From an uncultured Erysipelotrichaceae bacterium (lineage in GTDB: Bacteria > Bacillota_I > Bacilli_A > RFN20 > CAG-826), in contig CACYJD010000035.1 in assembly GCA_902774655.1 (NCBI GenBank), forward strand, positions 1 through 6,420: DNA of 6,420 nucleotides, given 5' to 3'. Below the pieces are notes generated by a model that was given only the letters and a program-made list of their open reading frames with translations, had not been told where the DNA came from and did not search any database. Below, piece after piece: positions 1 through 5,190 of this stretch (its first letter is position 1; the number at the start of each line of letters is the position of its first letter). A program made the position numbers and the translations under genes.

Positions 1-786
1 GAAATTTTCACCATCGAATAATAGAGCTTTCCATCCATTATGTGATGCGCTATAAGATTCTCTTAATGTTGTAGCAACATATTTGAATCCAAATTCTTTT
101 TGCATCTTTTTAAAGATATCTTTATATCCACTAGCATCTGTCTTTCCTTTAGTGACATCACTATCGGGTTTAAATCCTAAACAGTTTTGCGCATCTTCTT
201 CATTTCCAATGCAAATATCAACATATTGCATTAATGGTTTCATAACCTTTTGAGCCTCGCTTGTTGACCATAATTTCTTTCTATAATTAAGATCACAAGA
301 AACCAAAACACCTAACTTCTTAGCGGTTTTACATGCTAATTCAGTAATCTTTGCACAGTTTTCACTTAAGGCTGGTGTGATACCTGAAAAATGGAAAACA
401 TCAGCGTCTTTAAGTATTTTTTCAAAATCAAATTCAGATATTTCACTCATTGAAAAAGAACTGTGTTTACGGTCATAAATCACTTTGCTTGCTCTAATGG
501 AAGCACCTGTCTCTAAGTAATAAATTCCGAGTCTATCTCCACCGAAATTTATATAATCGGTTTTAACACCTTCGACTGTTAAGCTTCTTAAAGCACCCTT
601 TCCTAAATCGTTATTAGGTAATTTGCTTACAAAATATGCATCGTGTCCATAGTGGGCTAACGAGACTGCAACATTGGCTTCTCCCCCACCATAACAAACA
701 CAAAAATTATTAGTGCCTTCAATGCGTTCATTACCGTTAGTAGATAATCTCAGCATGATTTCACCTAAAGTAACAATTTTTCCCAT
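1..786 (-). CDS. kdgK: PfkB-family sugar kinase, 2-keto-3-deoxygluconate kinase type (partial, C-terminus beyond window)
   Basis: This is a cytoplasmic carbohydrate kinase. The KdgK group phosphorylates 2-keto-3-deoxygluconate to the 6-phosphate with ATP, a late step in hexuronate and pectin breakdown. The 262 visible residues start at an ATG preceded by GGTGGGAG at 791-798. Seen in order: an N-terminal strand with GEIMLRL (8-14); the PfkB glycine signature GGGEANVAVSLA (33-44); a sugar-pocket segment with GDRLGIYYLETGA (83-95); DLNYRKKLW (165-173), typical of KDG kinases; and GNEEDA (194-199). The family is usually about 310-340 residues, so roughly 80 are missing. These include the GAGD anion-hole and catalytic-base motif, so activity cannot be judged. 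Only 29 nt without a terminator separate it from the phosphatase gene upstream, which suggests co-transcription. The family call is firm. The substrate is inferred from family resemblance and could be another keto-sugar acid or fructose. Confidence 0.85.
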   Translation of the reverse strand, partial: MGKIVTLGEIMLRLSTNGNERIEGTNNFCVCYGGGEANVAVSLAHYGHDAYFVSKLPNNDLGKGALRSLTVEGVKTDYINFGGDRLGIYYLETGASIRASKVIYDRKHSSFSMSEISEFDFEKILKDADVFHFSGITPALSENCAKITELACKTAKKLGVLVSCDLNYRKKLWSTSEAQKVMKPLMQYVDICIGNEEDAQNCLGFKPDSDVTKGKTDASGYKDIFKKMQKEFGFKYVATTLRESYSASHNGWKALLFDGENF

Positions 787-815
787 AAGTTCTCCCACCA
801 ATCTATTCTTTTGTA

Positions 816-2981
816 TTATTCACCAAATATAAGAGTGATTATGCTTTTACCCTTTTTATAAGTGTAACTTCTATCCTTTGTAAGTGATGCAACTAGTGAT
901 ATACCAAATCCACCAGGTACAATATCTTCAACATTATCCGTACCTTCTTCGATATATTTTTCTATCATATTTTCAAAAGGATCAAATTTGCCACTATTTG
1001 AAGTAATAACAACTTTTAATTCTTTTTTGAAATATTCAAATTGAAGTTCAATCTTTAAATCATCTTTCTTTTCGTAAGAAATCAAATTGTTTAATAATTC
1101 ATCTAAAGCAATTCCTACCTTGGATTTGATTTCTCCGTTAATTGAAGGATATGCTTTCATAAATTTATCTGTAGCGTCTTCGATAATTGAATAATCTTTT
1201 GCGTCATAAATGAGATGAAGCTTATTATCTAGTCTAGTTAAAGTTACCATGGTAACATCATCAAATTGCTCTTCGTTACCGACAAACTTCTTAAGATTTG
1301 CATTGAATAATTCAATTCTTTCTTCCAAAGGAAGATTAATAGAATCTTCTAATGTCTTTTGGATTCTATCATATCCAAATTCTTCTTTTTCTTTATTAAT
1401 CGATTCGTTTAATCCATCGGTAAAGATGAAGATAGAATCATTTGTTTCAAATCTTGTTTGTTCTTCGTGATATTCAATATTTTCTTCTCCTCCGAGAACA
1501 AAGTTGGAGTCTCCATCAAGCTTATAAACTTGATTTTGATGGACTATATATGGTTTTTCGTGTCCAGCATTAACATAACTCATGACATTATTAGTGAAAT
1601 CAATCGATGCTATGAATGCTGTTACGAATAATGATTCTTCGTTATTAATTGTTAATTCGTTATTTGCTTCGCTGACAGCGTCCACTAAAGATAATCCGCT
1701 TAAAATCTTGGACTTAATTAGTTCTTTAGCTTTCATCATAAATAACGCAGCAGGAACTCCTTTACCACTTACGTCAGCGATAAGGACAACGAATTTATCT
1801 TTGTTATAGAAGTAATCATAGAAGTCACCGCCTACAACTTTTGCAGGTTTAATGTATGAAACTAAATCCAAATTACCATCTACGTATTTATTTGCAGGCA
1901 ATGAATTAAGTTGAATCTTACTTGAAACTTCTAGATCCGCTAATCGTCTTTCGTTTTCTTTTGCTTCAGTCTTAATAATGGAAACGTAGTTAGCAATTTC
2001 TTGCTCCATAAGTTCAAAGGAAGATGAAAGTGAGGCAATTTCGTCATGCATTTTGAAGTTTAATTTAGTAGGTTTAATTTCTCTCTTTTCCTTCAAATCA
2101 GCGGAGATCATATCGGTTTTTTTAGTTAAGATATTAAGATTACGAGTGATCGCTAAGTGTGCTAAAAGCATATAAACAAGAATAGTAATGACCATAACGC
2201 CAGAAATAATACCTAGCTCGGTTAATAACATCTTTCTATTTTGTTCTTTAATCGCAACAGTATCGTATTCAATATACAAAAAAGCAACTAATGTGGCTTC
2301 GCCATTTGTTTCATATTTATAAATTGGTACTTGTCGAGTTAAATACCCAGCAAGCATATATCCGGCGTAACCTTCATCATCAGCTTCAGTCTTATAATCA
2401 GCTTCTTGAATTACATAATGGCTTGAAGGTAAGTGATAAAATGAGTCAGCAAGATCGCTATTAAAAATACGTGAATCATTTATGAATACTAATCGGTCAC
2501 CATCATCGTCTTCGTCGATAAAGCAAACATATGCTGCTCTACCACTACTTGCAAGGTGAGCAGAAATTAGCATTTGTGAAAGTTCATGATAATCTGCCTG
2601 GAATTGGAAATATTCTGTTCGTCCATCCATAGCGTCTGGACGTGGAAAAATCCAAGGTTGTTTAGATTTGAAATAGGCTTCATATTCATCAAAAGAAGAG
2701 AAATCTTCTAGAGTTTTATCGTGAATATCTTCGTCAGAATAAATGCCTAAAATATAATCCTTAATATTAATTAAACTCTCTACTAAAGCAGCGCTTGTTT
2801 CACCTTCAGTGTACTTGTATTCCATGCTATAAAGAGCTTGGTCAATGTTATCAACCAATGCTTCTTCGCTTCGCTTTGTTTGAATAACACCAGACACTGT
2901 TAAAGCAACGCCAGCAGCAATACTACTAGCAAGTACTCCAAGTAATCCAATCTTTAGAATAATAGGGAATTTAATTTTCAT
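816..2981 (-). CDS. Membrane sensor with HAMP, PP2C/SpoIIE serine phosphatase and C-terminal RsbW-like ATPase domain
   Basis: This 721-residue protein is a one-polypeptide partner-switching regulator. Seen: TM1 (about 6-32), an extracytoplasmic region (about 33-253), TM2 (about 256-278), HAMP (about 276-330), a signalling helix (about 325-360), a SpoIIE/RsbU phosphatase domain (about 370-583) and a GHKL ATPase domain (about 590-721). Phosphatase metal ligands are present: GGDFYD (D386), DVSGKG (D403), TDG (D522) and DD at 574-575. The ATPase has an N-box with E628 and N632 and a G2 box GGFG at 690-693. Its G1 position reads SNSGKFDP (661-668), with Asn662 where Asp is expected. Known for the family: RsbU-type phosphatases dephosphorylate STAS partners, and RsbW-type kinases phosphorylate them. 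The STAS gene ends 5 nt upstream, so it is the likely partner. There is no Shine-Dalgarno sequence. The ATG is kept because TM1 follows directly. The architecture is clear; the signal and final target are unknown. Confidence 0.92.
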   Translation of the reverse strand: MKIKFPIILKIGLLGVLASSIAAGVALTVSGVIQTKRSEEALVDNIDQALYSMEYKYTEGETSAALVESLINIKDYILGIYSDEDIHDKTLEDFSSFDEYEAYFKSKQPWIFPRPDAMDGRTEYFQFQADYHELSQMLISAHLASSGRAAYVCFIDEDDDGDRLVFINDSRIFNSDLADSFYHLPSSHYVIQEADYKTEADDEGYAGYMLAGYLTRQVPIYKYETNGEATLVAFLYIEYDTVAIKEQNRKMLLTELGIISGVMVITILVYMLLAHLAITRNLNILTKKTDMISADLKEKREIKPTKLNFKMHDEIASLSSSFELMEQEIANYVSIIKTEAKENERRLADLEVSSKIQLNSLPANKYVDGNLDLVSYIKPAKVVGGDFYDYFYNKDKFVVLIADVSGKGVPAALFMMKAKELIKSKILSGLSLVDAVSEANNELTINNEESLFVTAFIASIDFTNNVMSYVNAGHEKPYIVHQNQVYKLDGDSNFVLGGEENIEYHEEQTRFETNDSIFIFTDGLNESINKEKEEFGYDRIQKTLEDSINLPLEERIELFNANLKKFVGNEEQFDDVTMVTLTRLDNKLHLIYDAKDYSIIEDATDKFMKAYPSINGEIKSKVGIALDELLNNLISYEKKDDLKIELQFEYFKKELKVVITSNSGKFDPFENMIEKYIEEGTDNVEDIVPGGFGISLVASLTKDRSYTYKKGKSIITLIFGE

Positions 2982-2989
2982 AGAAATTA
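2979..2989 (-). promoter_or_regulatory. STAS stop / phosphatase start junction without Shine-Dalgarno
   Basis: The STAS gene ends in TAA (2989-2987). After the 5-nt spacer TTTCT, the phosphatase ATG follows (2981-2979). The 20 nt before this ATG are AT-rich and contain no GGAG-like element, whereas other starts in the window carry one. The downstream gene is therefore probably translated by termination-reinitiation, tying its output to that of the STAS protein. The coupling is inferred from spacing and the missing RBS. Confidence 0.6.
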
Positions 2990-3283
2990 TTTAATTGTGA
3001 GAATGTTGATAAATCCTGTGACCTTAAAAACTTCTTGGCAAACGTTATTAACGTTATGAATTTCTAATTTTTTGTTTTGTTTAGCTAAGTCTTTCTTAAG
3101 GGCTAATAAAAGTCTTAATCCAGCAGAAGAAATATATTCAGTATTTTTCATATCAAATACTACTAATTCTTCATTAATGGCCTCGTTCTCAAGTCTTTTG
3201 GACAATTCAAGGGAAGAAACAGTATCTAATCTTCCAGCAAATTCAATTGTCATTACTTCACCATGAGATACATTAATTTCCAT
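2987..3283 (-). CDS. STAS-domain anti-anti-sigma factor (RsbV/SpoIIAA-like)
   Basis: This 98-residue cytoplasmic protein is a single STAS domain of the usual RsbV/SpoIIAA length. Seen: an N-terminal strand pair with FAGRLD (15-20), a phosphorylation loop NTEYISSAGLR (47-57), a helix LLLALKKDLAKQ, and the closing segment VFKVTGFINIL. By alignment with SpoIIAA Ser58 and RsbV Ser56, Ser53 is the predicted phosphoacceptor. Ser52 occupies the place of the usual Asp, a common variant in ISSAGLR-type STAS proteins. In known systems the unphosphorylated form binds the RsbW-type kinase and frees its target, and phosphorylation reverses this. The next gene encodes both a PP2C phosphatase and an RsbW-like domain, so the two should act together. 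The start is supported by AGGAGGT at 3291-3297, 7 nt upstream. A terminator at 3372-3402 separates it from the gene upstream, making it the first gene of its operon. Confidence 0.92.
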   Translation of the reverse strand: MEINVSHGEVMTIEFAGRLDTVSSLELSKRLENEAINEELVVFDMKNTEYISSAGLRLLLALKKDLAKQNKKLEIHNVNNVCQEVFKVTGFINILTIK

Positions 3284-3296
3284 AGAGATTACCTCC

Positions 3297-3312
3297 TACT
3301 AATATATTAGTA
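3297..3312. promoter_or_regulatory. Perfect 16-bp palindrome upstream of the STAS ribosome binding site
   Basis: TACTAATATATTAGTA equals its own reverse complement. It touches the AGGAGGT of the STAS gene and lies just downstream of the candidate promoter, around or after the expected transcription start. It could be an operator for a dimeric repressor. It could also form a weak AU-only hairpin that partly occludes the RBS. The symmetry is seen directly; its role is inferred, and AT-rich DNA gives short palindromes by chance more often than mixed sequence. Confidence 0.45.
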
Positions 3313-3322
3313 ATGTAATTTT

Positions 3323-3350
3323 ATCATAAATGATATCAAATGATTACCAA
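3323..3350 (-). promoter_or_regulatory. Candidate sigma-A-type promoter for the STAS-phosphatase operon
   Basis: On the minus strand TTGGTA (3350-3345) is followed after 16 nt by TATGAT (3328-3323). Each differs from the sigma-A consensus hexamers at two positions or fewer. The start would lie near 3316, giving a leader of about 30 nt. The spacer contains the 8-bp palindrome TGATATCA (3331-3338). A promoter is expected here because a terminator lies just upstream. I saw no SigB-like GTTT...GGGTAT pattern, so SigB-style autoregulation is not apparent. Confidence 0.4.
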
Positions 3351-3371
3351 TTATTATGACTACGAAAAGAA

Positions 3372-3402
3372 TAAAAAAATCGCGCAGATTTAACTACGCG
3401 AT
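3372..3402 (-). terminator. Rho-independent terminator of the lipoprotein gene
   Basis: On the minus strand ATCGCGTAG (3402-3394) pairs with CTGCGCGAT (3387-3379) around a 6-nt loop. This is a 9-bp stem with one G-T wobble, followed at once by seven T residues. It begins about 20 nt after the lipoprotein stop codon. The other strand lacks a T-tract after the stem, so it acts for minus-strand transcripts only. Confidence 0.9.
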
Positions 3403-3422
3403 TATAATTGGTTAACTAATGA

Positions 3423-3854
3423 TTAAATATGGAAACCTGCAATATTAGCAGCTGTTGTAGAACCGGCATAAACAACATTGTTATGATAACCAGCTTTTAA
3501 TTCAAGATTTTCACCAAGTTGGCCTCTTGCCCAGTCTTGTAATAAGAATAAGTTTTCATTGTTGTTGTTTTCTGCAAACTTAGTAGCAACATCAATTGAT
3601 GGTAAGAATACCGCAATTAAAGCATCTTTGTCTTTTTCAGCACCTTTGGTAGCAACAATAGATCCTTTGATTTCAAAGCCTTCTACGTTGAGACCTTTGA
3701 TGTATTTGACTGTTTCTTCAACGCCATTATGAACATCAACAGAATAGCCTTTTTCTTCTAATTTTTTGCCTGTTGCAGCGTGATCAAGTGTTTGGGAGCA
3801 TCCACCTAATGCGAAGGCTCCAACAAATAAAAGTGTTGTAAAGAATTTTTTCAT
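3423..3854 (-). CDS. Small lipoprotein of unknown function
   Basis: This is a 143-residue exported lipoprotein. The N-terminus has two lysines, a hydrophobic stretch (FFTTLLFVGAFAL) and a lipobox LGGC with the lipidated Cys at residue 19. The predicted mature protein is 125 residues and has no further membrane segment. The mature part seems to alternate helices and strands: a helix ending KKLEEKGYSV, a strand-rich section around FEIKGSIVATKG, the ALIAVFLPS strand followed by a helix, an Asn-rich loop (NNNNEN, about 97-102), and a closing strand NNVVYAGST. I do not recognise a named family. The pattern recalls small uncharacterised Bacillota lipoproteins that carry a VYxG-T near the end, but that is memory-based inference. 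The start is supported by AGGAGA at 3861-3866, 6 nt upstream. It is monocistronic, between terminators at 3938-3970 and 3372-3402. A role in sensing with the neighbouring membrane phosphatase is possible but unproven. Confidence 0.85.
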   Translation of the reverse strand: MKKFFTTLLFVGAFALGGCSQTLDHAATGKKLEEKGYSVDVHNGVEETVKYIKGLNVEGFEIKGSIVATKGAEKDKDALIAVFLPSIDVATKFAENNNNENLFLLQDWARGQLGENLELKAGYHNNVVYAGSTTAANIAGFHI

Positions 3855-3876
3855 TGTCTATCTCCTTTTTTGATAT

Positions 3877-3907
3877 TCTATTCTCGCTACGAGTAATAGA
3901 TATTACT
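3877..3907 (-). promoter_or_regulatory. Two overlapping inverted repeats in the lipoprotein leader
   Basis: The first repeat (3877-3900) can fold as TCTATT and CTCG pairing with CGAG and AATAGA around a 3-nt loop, with a single bulged base: 10 pairs in all. The second (3892-3907) is AGTAATA-GA-TATTACT. They share 3892-3900, so as RNA they would exclude each other. They lie between the ribosome binding site and the likely promoter region. No T-run follows, so this is not an ordinary terminator. It may be an operator or a leader structure affecting stability or translation. The upstream sequence is rich in TATTAT/TATAGT-like -10 candidates, and I could not choose one. Confidence 0.4.
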
Positions 3908-3937
3908 ATAATACTATTAAATCGAATATATTGCTTT

Positions 3938-3970
3938 AAAAAAATGAAAAAGAGGCCAATATATGCCTCT
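3938..3970 (-). terminator. Rho-independent terminator of the capsule-precursor operon
   Basis: On the minus strand AGAGGC (3970-3965) pairs with GCCTCT (3956-3951) around an 8-nt AT-rich loop. T-rich sequence follows (TTTT, then seven T after a CA interruption). The stem starts inside the capF stop codon (3971-3969), so the operon ends at once after capF and the lipoprotein needs its own promoter. Confidence 0.85.
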
Positions 3971-5174
3971 ATTTCTCAATTTTTACCATTTCCATGAATG
4001 TGTCTGGGTGGTCTTTTTGGAATATTTCGTTGCAAGTCATAATCGTCACTAAATTCTCAGTTTTCGATAAATTCATGATGTTATGAGTCCAACCAGGAAT
4101 CATATAAACTGCTTCAATCTTGTCACCACTAACTTCAAATTCAACAAACTCACCAGTGTTTATATTTCTTTCTTGAATTAAAGCATGCCCACTTACAACG
4201 ATGAATTGTTCCCATTTCGAGTTGTGCCAATGGTTACCTTTTGTAATTCCAGGCTTTGAGATATTTACTGAGATTTGTCCACAGTCGAGAGTGTGAACTA
4301 ATTCTGTAAATGATCCTCTATCGTCAACATTACTCTTTAATGCATATTTGAATTTCTCTTTTGGTAGATAACTTAAATACAATGAGAATAGTTTCTTTTT
4401 GAATGAACCATTAGGCATTTTAGGCATCATTAAAGAGATTGGTTGTTCCTTAAATTCATATAGGAAATCCACTATTTCACCTAGAGTAACCTTGTGAGTT
4501 ACTGGCACAATACAATACTTGCCATCATCTTTAATGATAGGTTCTAGCCCATCATAATCAGCATGTTTTTCTTTACCTTCAAGTAAGTCAAACATACCTT
4601 CAACTAAATCATCAATATATAAAAGTTCAACAACATTACTTCTATCGCTTATTTGGAATGGTAGATCATTAGCAACAGCGTTACAGAAAGTTGAAACTGC
4701 AGAGTTATAATTTGGTCTACTATGGCCCATTAAGTTAGGGAATCTATAAACTGCTACTTTTACATTGTTTTGTTTTCCGTATTCAAAGAATAATTCTTCA
4801 CCTGCTAATTTGCTTCTTCCATACTCGCTATCATATCTACCAATCAAAGTGGCTTGAATTGAACTAGAAAGCATAATAGGCGATTTGTTTCCACATTCTT
4901 TTAGCGTTTCAAGTAAGGTTGATGCAAATCCAAAATTGTTCTTTAAAAACTCTTCTTTATCTAGTGGTCTATTGACACCGGCGAGGTTAAATACAAAGTC
5001 ACATTTTGAGCAAAAAACACGCAAGTCCTCAAGTGAATTGTCGATATCGTACTCAAAAATCTCCTCGATGTTAAGGTTTGGTCTAGTCTTATTTTTACCG
5101 TCTCTTATGTTCTTTAAATTATTAACAAGAGCGGTACCAACCATTCCTTTTGCGCCAGTTACTAAGATATTCAT
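3969..5174 (-). CDS. capF: CapF/WbjC-type bifunctional enzyme: NAD(P)-dependent reductase with C-terminal cupin (UDP-L-FucNAc pathway)
   Basis: CapF acts in the cytoplasm on the product of CapE on the way to UDP-N-acetyl-L-fucosamine. In the S. aureus enzyme the cupin domain epimerises C3 and the N-terminal domain reduces C4. With the ATG at 5174 the protein has 401 residues. Seen: Rossmann motif GAKGMVG (7-13), NLAGVNRP (63-70), SSSIQAT (103-109), catalytic YGRSK (Y118, K122) and PNYNS (154-158). The cupin starts near NVDDRGSFTE (282-291), with metal-site residues H315, H317, E322 and H364 in standard cupin spacing. These blocks match S. aureus CapF as I recall it. The protein is about 30 residues longer than the 369-residue staphylococcal enzyme, with extra sequence near residues 21-45 and 200-225. 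An upstream in-frame start at 5192 would be TTG inside capG, just before MNILVTGAKG; it is rejected. The stop is TAG. Confidence 0.93.
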   Translation of the reverse strand: MNILVTGAKGMVGTALVNNLKNIRDGKNKTRPNLNIEEIFEYDIDNSLEDLRVFCSKCDFVFNLAGVNRPLDKEEFLKNNFGFASTLLETLKECGNKSPIMLSSSIQATLIGRYDSEYGRSKLAGEELFFEYGKQNNVKVAVYRFPNLMGHSRPNYNSAVSTFCNAVANDLPFQISDRSNVVELLYIDDLVEGMFDLLEGKEKHADYDGLEPIIKDDGKYCIVPVTHKVTLGEIVDFLYEFKEQPISLMMPKMPNGSFKKKLFSLYLSYLPKEKFKYALKSNVDDRGSFTELVHTLDCGQISVNISKPGITKGNHWHNSKWEQFIVVSGHALIQERNINTGEFVEFEVSGDKIEAVYMIPGWTHNIMNLSKTENLVTIMTCNEIFQKDHPDTFMEMVKIEK

Positions 5175-5190
5175 TATTGATCTTTTCTCC
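5172..5190 (-). promoter_or_regulatory. capG/capF TAATG junction with distant Shine-Dalgarno
   Basis: The capG stop TAA (5176-5174) and the capF ATG (5174-5172) share one A, giving TAATG. GGAG at 5190-5187 lies about 12 nt before the ATG, inside the last capG codons. This is longer than the optimal spacing, so translational coupling with capG probably contributes. The junction also decides the capF start, since the only upstream alternative is a TTG that overlaps this RBS. Confidence 0.7.

Noticed and set aside
787..815. Terminator or separate promoter between the phosphatase gene and kdgK
   Set aside because: The 29 nt contain no stem followed by a T-run and are too short for a convincing full promoter. 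They hold only the kdgK ribosome binding site.
1249..1809. Plus-strand open frames of 73 and 75 codons
   Set aside because: They lie wholly inside the phosphatase gene on the opposite strand, have Ser/Asn-rich compositions typical of antisense shadows, and carry no recognisable domain.
3072..3266. Plus-strand open frame antisense to the STAS gene
   Set aside because: It mirrors the STAS codons, shows no domain, and the STAS protein on the other strand is clearly real.
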